A stretch of DNA of 64,000 bases from Eutreptiella sp. 'Long Island Sound 2002' (GCA_964036045.1 OZ038382.1:148874961-148938960); one strand, 5' to 3'; shown: positions 46,617 to 59,825, numbered from the stretch's first letter. The notes: generated by a model not told the origin, from the letters alone. Numbers and translations: made by a program.

Positions 46617-48972
46617 TAAAGAAGGTCCCTACCAGGACCGGCCCCCGCTGTGCCCCTTCCGCCTGTTACCCCTGCTGATTTACTCCGGATCAACGATTGC
46701 ATTCCTCAAATACCAGGGTCCAAAATCCAAAAATATAGAAAGTGTAATCCTCCTTCAACCCTGAACAGCAACCAGATCCCACAAATACAGCAATAACCCA
46801 ATCCTCAATCCAATCCAAATGGCGGGCTTCCGTTCAGCACATCGATTGTCTCGCGATGGCGGGCATGTACAAGAATTGCACCAAGGAAGAAAGCCCTGAA
46901 ATTAGCATATGAACACAAAAAATGCAAAGTTGGGGAAAGTGGTAAACATACACCTTCACAGCCATAAACCCCTCATTCCCTGGACTCAAGACCTTCCCTT
47001 GACTCACCAACATATTGCCCTGAACCGGGTCAATTGAGATGGCTGAATGCCATGTGTCAAAAGTCACTACACAAACCCCAAAAATATGTTCACTCCCAAG
47101 CCTCTAAATCCTAGCCCAATAGGGGAGGTGGCGTGTCATGGCCTAGAGTGGCACTCAGGACCATGCCCTACCCTGACATAAACTTGGTTGGGCTTGGAGT
47201 TGATTGGGCTTGGAGAACTGCCCCATGATGATGACCTCACAACATGGCAAAATCAGGCAAATCACACCATTATGCCCAAAAGTCAATTATACCCTCAAAA
47301 ATGCATACGGCAAATATCCAAATGCTCCATGCATGTGTCAAACCGGAAAGTAATATACAAGGGTGATATAGACCAAAGGTCCCTGCCCAAGAATATCCCA
47401 TCATTGGCTCCGAAACCTCTCCCGTTATGTACATGGCATGCTCCACAAGTCAGCTCATGAGTTTGAGACCTAATTTTGTGAGGCCTCGTGTGCCAAGGCA
47501 AAATGACCACGTGATCCGGCATATGGTGAGGTGCAACACTGAAGCATATGCCAACATATAAGCAACATACCATAGTTCACGGATCTCTAGGCACTTTACT
47601 GTTAGCCGACCAGTTGAGCACATAAAACACAAAAATGAGCATAAAATGAGGTCAAAAACATGAAAATATGTCCAAATACAAAGTTGTCATGATAGTATAT
47701 CTCTATACTCACCCATGATATCCGCTCATGGTTCAATACACAAATGATTGGAACCATTTGCGAACAATTCCCTCACTTGGATCCCCAATCGGGCGCATGG
47801 AGATACCTTCGCCACTCGTATCTACATGCCCCATGAAGATGGGAGTGCACTCATGGATCTCTTTGCCAAACATACCATGAGCAATACATACGCGGTAGAC
47901 TTAGTCTAGCGCTTTGAATCCCACAATTGGGACATGGGCAAAGCCCTTGTCACGTGTGGTTCCCCATCTCTTCGGCCACACGAAGATATATAACATGGGC
48001 GTGAGCATATCAAGACATAAACCATGCATATAACACATACCCTCAAAAGTGGCTCCCACCATGGTATGCCATGCCCCTCCATGGACATAACTTCACGTTA
48101 AAAATACGTGGTAACCCAAAGAAAGTATCTATGCAACCCCAACACTCATGCGGTACACTCGAAAGTCGCAATAAAATATTCGGTTGCATGGTCCAAGAGT
48201 TATATATCACTTTCTACCCTCTTGACCCCTATCCCTTGCTATAACGGGCATGTGTACACATCAAAGGCGTTTGATGCTTCCTAAATTAAGTTGAGACTAA
48301 GGCGCTTACAACCCAACCTTCCTTATTCTCTTTCCTCACACTCGCGCTTAGATATGGCCCTTCAAAGTGGTCCCACGATTCACTTTTGTTTCCCTTATAT
48401 CTCCAAGTCAAATGGGTGGCAAGTATAAGGGAAACCTGATTCGGGCATAGGGAAAAGAGTATGACCAGTCGAAGAAGACCAAATCAAGTGCGGCGATGTC
48501 AATGTCGAAAATCCGATTTCGACATCGCGAAAAATTCAGAATAAAATTTCGAGTGCATATTTAGAAAATTGCGGAAGCAACGAACCCTTTACTGATGAAA
48601 TCTGACCCTTCATCGGGGTTTCAGCCAAAATATCTGGAAATAAGAGTTAACCGATCGGTTAACGCAAAATCGCGAGCCAACTGACAGTCGCCGATACATT
48701 GACCATCGGAACGAAAGGCTGAAAAATTACGGAAACCTTACGATAAAAAAACCCTGTTGATTCCTGATATTCTGATATATAAATCTCCGCTGGCAGCGCC
48801 TCAGTACTGAATATGGCCGCTCATAGCCGGAATGGCCAAACCTATCACACTATCACATCGGGTTAGGTCAGGTGGATGGGAGAGTATGATATCAGCCAAT
48901 GGCGGCTTGCCGGCACATAGATACACACCCCAAGTGACCCCAAGATGGCCACGGGGGTCCGAACCGGCTTCA
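46617..48972 (-). repeat. 3' LTR of element A' (2356 bp)
   Basis: On the minus strand it starts TGAAGCCGG at 48972 after the polypurine tract and ends CTTCTTTA at 46617. It holds the TATA-like block near 48775 and the hairpin near 48496-48531. It also has the perfect palindrome GTTAACCGATCGGTTAAC near 48646-48663, whose centre differs in other copies. Confidence 0.94.
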
Positions 48973-48983
48973 CCTCCCTTCTC
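48973..48983 (-). other. Polypurine tract of element A'
   Basis: GAGAAGGGAGG on the minus strand directly precedes the 3' LTR and matches the tract of A except for one G-to-A change. Confidence 0.83.
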
Positions 48984-49368
48984 AGAGCGTTGTTACCGCT
49001 CGGAAGTCATTGAAGAGAGGACGGGAGTACCCCAATGGGCTCCAACCCCCCCCCCCCCCATGTCCCAAGGACACATGGAGGCCCCACACACGTCGTAGGC
49101 GTCCCCCACGCCCCAAGGGGGGGGTGGGGACACCGATAATTGGTGCCCTACGCCATATCCGGTCTCCTCTTGATCTACAACATGGACCAAGGGGATCAAA
49201 GATAGAGAAACGTCGTCGGTCGACCTAAATAAGTATACCACAATGAAATATATATGTGGAGATCGAGTGAAGGGGGTAGATGGCCAATCAAGGCCCAAAA
49301 ATCCCCGGATGAGGGCCCTCACCCGTCTCCCCAAGCACAGAAACAAACAAAATGCCAAGGGGGATCCA
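48984..49368 (-). other. Element A' 3' untranslated region
   Basis: This noncoding stretch is matched by 9169-9551 of A. The G run (C run on the plus strand, 49046-49059) is 14 bases here. No gene is supported. Confidence 0.7.
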
Positions 49369-52300
49369 TTACGGTGCTACAGCTGCAACCAAATGGACCA
49401 ACACGTCCTTGACATCCAAAGAAATGTTCTTTTTCTTCAGGTAGTTTATCCAGACCGTGGTGTACCTCGGCACAAAGCTGCTCGGAGGCTCCCACGAGTC
49501 CCTGGATGCGGCAAATCCCTTCCAACGGACTTTATAAGGCCTACCCCCCGGCGTCCCCAGGTCCGGCTTGTCCGCCAGGATCTTCTCAGCGGTGAAGTCG
49601 TCGTCCTCACCCACGTCGTCCGAATCCACATCGCCGGCCGTGAACTCGAAGGTGACGGGTCGTCCGCTGGGGTCTGGTGCTCGGGGACGAAGCTGGGTAT
49701 GGTCGGGGTCCAGGATCTTGTTATCCCCCACACGAACCGCATACACATCCTGACCGACCTTCCGCACGATGACCCCCGGCACATACCAAGATGCCTGCTG
49801 ATGCCTGGACAGGACATCCTTGTGGTGCCGCTCCACCCACACGGTGTCTTGGAGAGCATACTTCTGGACCTTCCCCTGCTTGAATTACTTGGCCCTCTTG
49901 TCATGCTCGTCCTGAAGTGCCTTGCACACCTTGGCCGCCGTGTCCTCTGCCTCAGCCATCATAGCGTTCGCATCCCGGGCCACTTTGCCATGGTTCAACC
50001 ACGGGAGAGTGCGTGACACTCGATCCCGTAGGAACAGGATACGATGGGGCGACAGTCCAGTGGGTCCCGGAAGGTCATGGTACGCTTGGAGCACTCTCCA
50101 CAGCGAATTGTACCAGTTCCGGCCTGGTTCGTCGATGTGCAGCTGGCGGAATTTCTCGAACATCTGCCGCCCGGCAACCTCAGCCCGGCCATTCGACCGG
50201 CTGTGGTACGCCACGGTCTTGGCATGTCAAATGCCCATGTGCTTGAACATCGTCTAGAACCACGTCCCCACAAATTGACTGCCCCGATCGCTGCAGATGA
50301 CAGCTGGGACATCAAAAATCGTCAGCCAATGCCTGATCATGGCATTAGCGACGGTCTTGGCCTGCAGCCCCACTCCATGCTTGTCCTTCTTGTCCTTCTT
50401 CTTGGACTTCTTGCCAGGGACCGCCACGATATACCCACTGTGCCTATCCACCGGCAGGATGACACAGTCGTAGGTCTCTCCTTCCACGGTGACCTCCGGC
50501 ATGGCGAATACATCCATGGCCACGGACCGCATAGGGGCCTCCGGTATAGCCGTGTACACCGGGTTGCCCGCTGTGGAGTGGTTGGGGCTCTTCGTGGCCC
50601 GACACACGGCACAGTCGCTGCAGTACCTATCCAGGATGGCGTAGTACCCCGGAAGGAACTTGAAACGCCACCCCAGGTCCTGCTGCATCTTCTCTCGGCC
50701 AGGGTGCATGAGCTGGGCGTTGTGTCAATGGTCAATGAGCTCCTCCACTCGTTTCTCGCGCACCAGCAGCTTGTCCTTGAGGAACAACTTGTCGCCATCC
50801 TCGGTCAAGCCCTCGGGCCATTCGTCGTCCGACGGGGCGCTCACGGCATTCCAGTACTTGCTCCAGTGCTCGGATGCCGCATAGTCATCCGACCAGTCCT
50901 CTGTGAGCACCGACCTGACTAGCTCTACAGGGGCCACCATCCACTGCTCGAGGGTTTCCTCTCGAATAGCTTGGACTCGGGCGCCCCGAAACTTGGCCAG
51001 GTCCGTACGGTTTGCCATCACCACAAAGCACTTGACCCCCTCTTGCTCCATGGCCTTTTCCATCTCGATGATGCGCTTGGCCTCCTCGGTTTCCTCGGCG
51101 TCTCCATGGCTGGATATGTCCATCCATGCCTTGCCCGCGGGGTAGGCCCAGCGACTGAGGCAATCTGCCACAGTGTTGTCCTTCCCCGGGACGTATACGA
51201 CGCTGAGGTCGAACTTGGCGAACGTCTCGTGCCATCGGGCCCGCCTAGCTGCTGGTCCTGAGGGGGTGTCGACATGCTCCTTGTGCCAGCTCTGTAGGGA
51301 CTGGTGGTCCGTGCACACCACCACCGGCTGCAATCCGATGTGGCCAGACCACTTCCTGAGCGCACATACAATGGCGTATGTCTCCTTCTCCCTCGCGGTC
51401 CATGTTCGGCGTTGGCCCTCGGCCAGGATCCTGCTCCAAAACGCCACGGGAACATGAGTCCCGTCGTCCCCGACTTGCTCGAGGACTGCCCCCACGGCAT
51501 AGTCCGAGGCGTCTGTCCGTAGCACGAATCCCTTGTCCGGGTCCACCAGGAACAGCCCCAACTGCCCCAGGAGTCGCTCCTTCAGGCGGTTGAACACATC
51601 CTCAGCCTCAGGGGTCCAGGCAAGCTTCTTCTTGCTCCCCTTCCGGCCATCCAACTTGCCCACTTGCAGCATCTTGTGCAGCGGCCCTGACAGTTCTGCA
51701 TACATTCGGACATGGCCCGAATAGTAGTTGCAGAACCCCATGAAGGATCGGAGTTCGCTGATGGTCTGGGGCTTCTCCCAGTGGTGCAGGGATGCCAGTT
51801 TCCCAGGCATGGGACGGCGTTGCCCGTGACCAACCACGTGACCCGCGAACTCCACTTCCTTCACGAAGAGTGAGGCTTTGGTGGGCTTGCACACCATGTT
51901 GTGCTTGTCCAGCTCGCTGAGCACTCGGCGCAGATCCTTCTCATGCGCTTCGATGAGCTCGTCCTCAGTCATGTTCTCCGTGCCGGATCCAATGATGATG
52001 TCATCCACGAAGGGGTCGGCACAGTCCCGGACAGGACCGAGTAGGTCCTCCATCATGCGCTGCAAAGTGGCGTTGCCATTCTTGGCGCCCATAGGCACCA
52101 CTTTCCACTGCATGGGCCCCAGCGGCGTCGACATCGCTGTGCAGGGCCTGGAGTCCGGGTGTAGCGGCATCTGGTGATAACCGTGTTTCAGGTCCAACAC
52201 CGTGAAGATCCGCTTTTTCTGTTGTTTTTGGAGGATGGAGTCGATCAGGGGAAGCGAGTACGAGTCGTGCTCGGTTTGCTCGTTCAAACCCCTGTAATCT

Positions 52301-54435
52301 ACCACCAACCTCCACTCGCCCTTCTCCTTCTTGGGCACGATGAAGGCTGGACTGGCCCACTCACTGTCGGAGGGTTCGATCCATCCTCGCTCAATGAACT
52401 CGGCCAACAACTTCTTCAAGGCCTCGGCCCAATTGCCCTGAAGTTGGTACTCCCGATGACGATAGATCCTCGGGTTCGGTTTCAGCTTGATCTTCGCTGT
52501 ACCAAACCTCCCACGATCTGGAGGGTTCTTGTTGGCGACGCCACTGAATAGCCGCGGATAGGCATTGATCAGCCTCTCCTTCAGCTCGGCGACCTTCGGG
52601 TTCTCCTGGGCCTCTTCAGCCGCTTGCTTCGGTATAGATACAACCGACCGCACTGCGGTATAGGCCTCTTCTGGGTCCGATTCCGACTTCTCCTCGTCCG
52701 ATATGCCGTCTTCATTGTCGTCGGGAGCTCTTCCCACCGATAATCTTCGGAAATTTGCGGCCTCGGGCTGGTGACTGTCGCTATCGGCACCCATTCTTGG
52801 AAAATCCCATGTTGTTGGGTCCGACCCAACCGGACCATCGTATTGGTCCGCGATGTGATCCAAGACCCTCGCCACGAACTCGTCCTTCTCGTACTTGCCG
52901 GTGACCAACATCTTGTCATCCCACCAATGCGGAGATGTGACCATGGCCCGCCTCTTCTTGGCTGCCACACGGTCGTGCATCCTCATCCGCATGTAGTTGA
53001 CGACGTCGTCGATCTGGGCGTGGGACAGGACATCAATGCCATCAATAGGCTGATCCGTCCCCTCCTTGGGCTCAAACATGACCTTCATGGGCACCGCCTC
53101 CACCCTACGGATGAATGCTTCATCACCCGTGGGCTGGGCTTGCGCCCCATCCACCAGGAAAGCCTTGGTACCCCACGCTTGACCCGGGGAGGGCATTGAT
53201 ACACCCTTGGCGTCGATGAACAACTCCTCCTCTGGCCCGAATGACATCTCGTTCAGGGTGATGGAGTCCAGCGTCGACTTGAGACCCTCCAGCGGACATG
53301 GGGTGGATCCTATGCCGGTTATGACCAGGATCCCCTTCGCCCTATCCGCGACGATCTTCTCCACCGTACGTCTGGTGTTATCCAGGGAGCCATGCCAATA
53401 CATGGGCCCCCACTCCTTCAAACCCCAATGCCTGTGCCAGGCTGAGTCTCCTCGATGCCAATGCCTCCTATACTTCCGCAAAAGTGGGGCATCCCGGGAA
53501 GCGAAGACGTTCGTCTCGGGCGCTTCGGCCCCCAGCGTCTGGATCATCCTGGCATACACCTGCGGCGCCATACCATACTCCGTGAGCTGAACTCCGCGGT
53601 CTCCTCTGGACTTGGCACCCACAGCTTGCACCGCTTGGACGATTCGATCCTCTTCCTCAGCATTCCATTGGGATGATCCGCATGCATAGTCCGTGGACAG
53701 CCATGTGAGGCATTCATCATCCTCCCGGACCAGGGTTGCACGATGGGGAAGGGCTCCAATGGCATTTGCCACCATGAAGTCATACCCCATGATCATATCC
53801 CAATCTGTGATGTCGGCCACATAGAAGTTCCCGGATAGAGTGCTTCTCTTCGCCAAATCAGGGCGGTTCAAGCGGTCATGCTCCCAGAATTCCATACTGA
53901 TAGTGGCCTCATGGGTGCCACCACCCATGATCTCTCCATTGGCCACCTTCAGGCGGACCGGTCTCTGGCTGGGCTGCAGGAATTCCTCCTTGAACAACCC
54001 TCTCCGGACCAGGCTCACCTGGGCACCCGTATCCACCAACACATCCACCACCTTCTCCTCTTGTCCGCACCGTACTCGCACTTTCAAGTGCAACTGCCGC
54101 TCGTCGCCATGAGTTGTATGGACGACTCTCACGGCATGCAACTCTAGCACGTCCGGGTGCATCAGGACTTCAAGGGTATGGTCACGGATGGTGTAGATCT
54201 TGGGTTGCTCCTGCCCGTCCACGGGGCTCTCCGTGGTCGCTCCTTCCTTCTTGCCATGTCCCGTACCCACATGTACTTCCCTTGGCAGGGCGCTCCAGGG
54301 GTTGGGAGTGGCGAAACTCAGTGGTTTTGGCTCTTCTGGAGCCTTCTTCGGCACCCGATGTTCCTTCGCTTTCTTTGGGATTCCACTGATTTTCGGAGGA
54401 GAGACCTCCGAGGTCCCCCTTTCGTGGGGGCTCCT
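49369..54435 (-). pseudogene. pol: Element A' pol, four premature stops
   Basis: It has the same length and plan as A pol: protease DTG, FAS domain, RT FVDD, RNase H TDAS, integrase and chromodomain. Stops are TGA at 50727-50725 (Trp in A), TAG at 50256-50254 (Lys in A), TGA at 50229-50227 (Arg in A) and TAA at 49887-49885 (Tyr in A). All lie in or after the integrase zinc finger, so protease, RT and RNase H remain open. There is no frameshift across 1662 codons. At the position of the A stop (8470) this copy reads Gly. The chromodomain follows near 49600-49430. Confidence 0.92.
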
Positions 54436-54438
54436 CTA
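54436..54438 (-). other. Gag-pol junction stop (UAG-AGG), second A-family copy
   Basis: TAG followed by AGG AGC is identical in A at 4099-4107. The next 27 codons are open into pol. Confidence 0.6.
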
Positions 54439-57228
54439 GACTTGGCTTCCCGCAGCCCCTTCCGGCTGCGATCCGCGAGGACTTTGTCCACCACGTTGCT
54501 GGGCTTTGAGTTCCTCCAACGTCCTCAACATGTCCTCAGCAACCTCCTCGATCGACCTCACTCGTCCGTCTTGGCCAGGTCCACCACCATAGCCTCTTCC
54601 TCCGCCTTTTCCTTGGCCCTTGCCTTGGCCTTTTCCCCCGTCTCCGCCCTTCGCCTTCCAATCGGAAATCCGCTGTTCCTTGGGCTTCTTCTCGGGGTGG
54701 GCGGCGAAGTAGGCCTTCTTGTCCGCCTCATACACTTTGCACTGACGGTGGTCGTGTGCATGGTTGTTTCCCTTGCCATAACAGACCCAACACCCGTCGT
54801 GCAGAGACCTGTACTCCCGGAACGAGAGCGGTGGGTTCCCGATCCTCCTTGGCTCTCTACTCTTCTTGGGTCCCATCAGGTTCCATCTGGACCGATCCTG
54901 CCCATGTTCTCTCGCGTTGTGCGCCACAAACGCGAAAAAATGGGCCTCCTCGTGATCCTCCCGGGACCCGGTCCAGTGGTCTTGGCCACTTCCACTACCA
55001 TCCTCCGCAGAGTTGGCCGTGTCCTCCTGGATCTCCCGATGATGGCGGTCTTCTCGGTGTCCTCGTTGTCCATGACCATGTCGATCCTGCACGTGGGCCT
55101 CGTTCTTTGCATTGAGCTTCAACTCCACCGTGGTGTACTTCACGATCTTGTCCAGGCTCATGCGGGCGAAGATGACTTGCATCCTCAGCGGCTCCCCGCG
55201 CCTCCACTCCACGTTGTTGAGGCGCAGCAACCTTTGCCCCATGGAGTCCCCAAATACCTCCACGTACACGGCGTTCTTCAGTCCCAACATCCGGTTGGGC
55301 TCGCCCAGGTTCCTCCTGAAGAACTCCATGATACCCGCATGGGTATCCTCCGCCGCCATGATCCTCACCGCCACCCGCTTCTTGGCGGGCTTCTTCTCCT
55401 CGTCCTCCACTCGTCTCTTCCAGTTGCCGGGGAGGACGTCCTTCAGCAGGTGACGGATCTCGCTGGCGTCGTTCCAGTCCTCCACCAGCTCGAGGCATCT
55501 TTGGTACTTCCGCAGATACCGATTCCACTCCCGGACCCGCAACTCACCGCGGTCCAGCGGCAGTGGGATGGACCACAGGTCCTCCAGCTTCTGGTTTGGA
55601 GCGTCCACCCGCTCCTCATCCTCCAACCACTGGAGGCAGGCCTGCTCCGTACGGATCAGTCCTTCCCGGATCTGATCCCGCAGCTCCTCCTTCAGGTCCT
55701 GCGCCAGCCAGTGTGGGAATGTCCGGCATACCCACTTGTCCCGCGGCGCTCCCCGCATCTCGCCGACGACCTCCTCGCCGAAGTCCTCCCAGTCCAGGAT
55801 GAAATCATCCAGGTTGGACGGGTTACCGTCGTAATAGGGGATTTTGATTCCCCTGAGGTCGTCAATCCTGATGGCGTCTCCGACGTCCCCAGCCACTACT
55901 CCACCGAGACGGATACCACCTGTGGCCGGGGGGTATGAGTACACTCCCCGTACATCCCTCTCCTCCATGGAGTGCGGTCCAGTTGGGCCTGAACCCATGG
56001 GGTTTGGAATGCGGGAAGGACTTGCTCCATCGGCCGTCCATATCCCCGTATTGGGGTCCTTCGCCCACAGATTCCCGCCTGGCTGGCCTCGACCATGTCG
56101 GTCGGTGCTTCCCATGGTTCGCCCCTGCATGGTCTGGCCCTGGATCTCCTCTTCCGCATAAACTGCATGGGTAGTCGTAGTTGGCGGTAGATCCTGGGCG
56201 GCGTGGGACATCTGTACCGTCAGGCTCCTCGGGTCCGTGGTTACGTGCCCTTCCCGCATGGACCCAGCCGGTGCCGTGTGTTCCCCGAGCATTTTGGATT
56301 CGCTGAACATGGGAAGAAACGGCAGCGCACCCGGGTCAACACGCGGAGGCGCGTAGGGTGCCTCTGCAGGGCCGCCCATGGGTTTCTCCATGGCGCTCCT
56401 GAGGGTCTTAACCCGCTCCACCAGCTCTACCGCGTCCGGCTTTGCCGGGAGCTCCGGACCCGAGGCGAGGGGCTGTAGCTCCTCTAGCCTTTTCAGGCGT
56501 CCCGACATGTCCTCCACCAGGTGGAGGAGACTGTCCAAGACTCGCTGCTGCTTCTCCAGGGCCAGCTCCAGATTTTCCCGGTACCAGTCCCGTTCCGCTC
56601 GCAGCTCCTCCATGTCTTTCTCCGCGGCCGACTGGTTATCCAGGATCCCGGCGACGTCTTCCTCTAGACCGTCCTTCGCGTTGTCCAGGCGATCTAGGCG
56701 ATGCACGATGGCGTCCATCCCCATCTTTGGGTACTTGCCCATGAGGAACAACACGTGCTCGCAGTGGCACTCAGCGTGCCTTCCGCCTGATCCAGCGCAT
56801 CCCACGGTTCCCGGCGCCTCAGACTCATCGCCCATGGGCGTATCGCCTATGGCGTCCGTCTCTGGTCCCGTGTGACGGGGCACAGGTGCCGTCCACTCCC
56901 TGGCTGGCCTCTGGAAGCCCTCGGCGTCGTGCTTCAGGGCGGGCTCGGGGGCCCTGTTCGCCCTTGTGGGCGGTCTGGCCGTCTCCTCGGACTCCGAAGG
57001 TTGCTCATAGGCTGTCCGATAGCCCTCGGAGTGCCCCTCGGATTCCCACGGCCTGACCGGGCTCGGGTCCGTATCCATAGCCCCGGCGTCCCTTGCCGCG
57101 GACTTGGGTGACCCGCGCTTCCGGTAGCGCCGGGCCCGTCCTCCACTGCTGCCTGAATGGCAGGCCTCCTCAGAGTCCTCCGCGGCGGAGCGGAGGTTGC
57201 ATGCCTTTCGGCAGGGACGCTCACACAT
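54436..57228 (-). CDS. gag: Element A' gag, open reading frame
   Basis: This is Gag of the A family, 930 residues without interruption. Near the N terminus is a Cys/Arg-rich stretch and then a Ser/Pro/Glu-rich segment. A coiled coil rich in Glu, Leu and Arg lies at about 56690-56450, followed by a capsid-like helical region. A zinc knuckle of the unusual CX2CX8HX4C spacing lies near 54800-54745, and a Gly/Lys/Gln-rich tail ends the protein. The chosen ATG is the one used here because a single-base deletion just upstream (compared with A) puts the earlier ATG of A out of frame. The stop TAG AGG is shared with A. It may still be translated, but pol of this copy is damaged. Confidence 0.85.
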   Translation of the reverse strand: MCERPCRKACNLRSAAEDSEEACHSGSSGGRARRYRKRGSPKSAARDAGAMDTDPSPVRPWESEGHSEGYRTAYEQPSESEETARPPTRANRAPEPALKHDAEGFQRPAREWTAPVPRHTGPETDAIGDTPMGDESEAPGTVGCAGSGGRHAECHCEHVLFLMGKYPKMGMDAIVHRLDRLDNAKDGLEEDVAGILDNQSAAEKDMEELRAERDWYRENLELALEKQQRVLDSLLHLVEDMSGRLKRLEELQPLASGPELPAKPDAVELVERVKTLRSAMEKPMGGPAEAPYAPPRVDPGALPFLPMFSESKMLGEHTAPAGSMREGHVTTDPRSLTVQMSHAAQDLPPTTTTHAVYAEEEIQGQTMQGRTMGSTDRHGRGQPGGNLWAKDPNTGIWTADGASPSRIPNPMGSGPTGPHSMEERDVRGVYSYPPATGGIRLGGVVAGDVGDAIRIDDLRGIKIPYYDGNPSNLDDFILDWEDFGEEVVGEMRGAPRDKWVCRTFPHWLAQDLKEELRDQIREGLIRTEQACLQWLEDEERVDAPNQKLEDLWSIPLPLDRGELRVREWNRYLRKYQRCLELVEDWNDASEIRHLLKDVLPGNWKRRVEDEEKKPAKKRVAVRIMAAEDTHAGIMEFFRRNLGEPNRMLGLKNAVYVEVFGDSMGQRLLRLNNVEWRRGEPLRMQVIFARMSLDKIVKYTTVELKLNAKNEAHVQDRHGHGQRGHREDRHHREIQEDTANSAEDGSGSGQDHWTGSREDHEEAHFFAFVAHNAREHGQDRSRWNLMGPKKSREPRRIGNPPLSFREYRSLHDGCWVCYGKGNNHAHDHRQCKVYEADKKAYFAAHPEKKPKEQRISDWKAKGGDGGKGQGKGQGKGGGRGYGGGPGQDGRVRSIEEVAEDMLRTLEELKAQQRGGQSPRGSQPEGAAGSQV

Positions 57229-57450
57229 GGAGACCAGGTCCTGATGTCACGTCCTCCTCTTCCCGAATGTCGTACTTCTCTTCGGGTTTGAACCTCCGGA
57301 GTTCGCCATGCTCTTGAACGTCTCGGTTCTTCTATGGCTCCAATCTCCGGCGTGGTCTCCACCGAGTCCACAATACGCACCCGGGGCGTACTTGGGCAGG
57401 GCTCATAGGGGCCCAAGTTCCCTGGTCGGCGGTAGGTAGGGGCAGCAGGT

Positions 57451-57465
57451 AAGCCTCTGCTACCA
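57451..57465 (-). other. Primer binding site of element A'
   Basis: TGGTAGCAGAGGCTT on the minus strand begins right after the 5' LTR and equals the PBS of A. Leader sequence (57229-57450) separates it from gag. Confidence 0.8.
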
Positions 57466-59821
57466 TAAAGAAGGTCACTACCAGGACCGGCCCCCGCTGT
57501 GCCCCTTCCGCCTGTTACCCCTGCTGATTTACTCCGGATCAACGATTGCATTCCTCAAATACCAGGGTCCAAAATCCAAAAATATAGAAAATGTAATCCT
57601 CCTTCAACCCTGAACAGCAACCAGATCCCACAAATACAGCAATAACCCAATCCTCAATCCAATCCAAATGGCGGGCTTCCGTTCAGCACATCGATTGTCT
57701 CGCGATGGCGGGCATGTACAAGAATTGCACCAAGGAAGAAAGCCCTGAAATTAGCATATGAACACAAATAATGCAAAGTTGGGGAAAGTGGTAAACATAC
57801 ACCTTCACAGCCATAAACCCCTCATTCCCTGGACTCAAGACCTTCCCTTGACTCACCAACATATTGCCCTGAACCGGGTCAAATGAGATGGCTGAATGCC
57901 ATGTGTCAAAAGTCACTACACAAACCCCAAAAATATGTTCACTCCCAAGCCTCTAAATCCTAGCCCAATAGGGGAGGTGGCGTGTCATGGCCTAGAGTGG
58001 CACTCAGGACCATGCCCTACCCTGACATAATCTTGGTTGGGCTTGGAATCGATTGGGCTTGGAGAACTGCCCCATGATGATGACCTCACAACATGGCAAA
58101 ATCAGGCAAATCACACCATTATGCCCAAAAGTCAATTATATACTCAAAAATGCATACGGCAAATATCCAAATGCTCCATGCATGTGTCAAACCGGTACGT
58201 AATATACAAGGGTGATATAGACCCAAGGTCCCTGCCCAAGAATATCCCATCATTGGCTCCGAAACCTCTCCCGTTATGTACATGGCATGCTCCACAAGTC
58301 AGCTCATGAGTTTGAGACCTAATTTTGTGAGGCCTCGTGTGCCAAGCCAAAATGACCACGTGATCCGGCATATGGTGAGGTGCAACACTGAAGCATATGC
58401 CAACATATAAGCAACATACCATAGTTCACGGATCTCTAGGCACTTTACTGTTAGCCGACCAGTTGAGCACATAAAACACAAAAATGAGCATAAAATGAGG
58501 TCAAAAACATGAAAATATGTCCAAATACAAAGTTGTCATGATAGTATATCTCTATACTCACCCATGATATCCGCTCATGGTTCAATATACAAATGATTGG
58601 AACCATTTGCGAACAATTCCCCCACTTGGATCCCCAATCGGGCGCATGGAGATACCTTCGCCACTCATATCTATATGCCCCATGAAGATGGGAGTGCACT
58701 CATGGATCTCTTTGCCAAACATACCATGAGCAATACATACGCGGTAGACTTAGTCTAGCGCTTTGAATTCCAGAATTCGGACATGGGCAAAGCCCTTGTC
58801 ACGTGTGGTTCCCCATCTGTTCGGCCACACGAAGATATATAACTTGGGCGTGAGCATATCAAGACATAAACCATGCATATAACACATACCCTCAAAAGTG
58901 GCTCCCACCATGGTATGCCATGCCCCTCCATGGACATAACTTCACGTTAAAAATACGTGGAAACCCAAAGAAAGTATCTATGCAACCCCAACACTCATGC
59001 GGTACACTCGAAAGTCGCAATAAAATATTGGGTTGCATGGTCCAGGAGTTATATATCACTTTCTACCCTCTTGACCCTTATCCCTTGCTATAACGGGCAT
59101 GTGTACACATCAAAGGCGTTTGATGCTTCCTAAATTAAGTTGAGACTAAGGCGCTTGCAACCCAACCTTCCTTATTCTCTTTCCTCACACTCGCGCTTAG
59201 ATATGGCCCTTCAAAGTGGTCCCACGATTCACTTTTGTTTCCCTTATATCTCCAAGTCAAATGGGTGGCAAGTATAAGGGAAACCTGATTCGGGCATAGG
59301 GAAAAGAGTATGACCATTCGAAGAAGACCAAATCAAGTGTGGCGATGTCGAAGTCGAAAATCCGATTTCGACATCGCGAAAAATTCAGATTAAAATTTCG
59401 AGTGCATATTTAGAAAATTGCGGAAGCAACGAACCCTTTACTGATGAAATCTGACCCTTCATCGGGGTTTCCGCCAAAATATCTGGAAATAACAGTTAAC
59501 CAATCGGTTAACGCAAAATCGCGAGCCAACTGACAGTCGCCGATACATTGACCATCAGAACGAAAGGCTGAAAAATTACGGAAACCTTATGATAAAAAAA
59601 CCCTGTTGATTCCTGATATTCCGATATATAAATCTCCGCTGGCGGCGCCTCGGTACTGAATGTGGCCGCTCATAGCCGGAATGGCCAAACCTATCACACT
59701 ATCACATTGGGTTAGGTCAGGTGGATGGGAGAGTGTGATATCAGCCAATGGCGGCTTGCCGGCACATAGATACACACCCCAAGTGACCCCAAGATGGCCA
59801 CGGGGGTCCGAACTGGCTTCA
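57466..59821 (-). repeat. 5' LTR of element A' (2356 bp)
   Basis: On the minus strand it starts TGAAGCCAG at 59821 and ends CTTCTTTA at 57466, next to the PBS. It shares all internal landmarks with the other A LTRs, including the TATA-like block near 59630 and the hairpin near 59342-59377. The bases beyond its start belong to the GC-rich locus, not to an element interior, which marks it as the outer 5' LTR. Confidence 0.94.
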
Positions 59822-59825
59822 CCCA
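59822..59825 (+). repeat. Target-site duplicate of A', right copy
   Basis: CCCA adjoins the 5' LTR of A' and equals the four bases at 46613-46616. Confidence 0.55.

Larger units (their letters stand above)
46617..59821 (-). mobile_element. Element A': complete A-family retrotransposon
   Basis: It is 13205 bases long with two 2356-bp LTRs, PBS, open gag, in-frame stop, pol, 3' untranslated region and polypurine tract. CCCA flanks both ends. Gag is uninterrupted over 930 residues, while pol has four premature stops and no frameshift. The LTRs differ at about 1.2 percent in the 585 bases I compared (46617-47200 against 57466-58050), so insertion is fairly recent. Confidence 0.95.
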
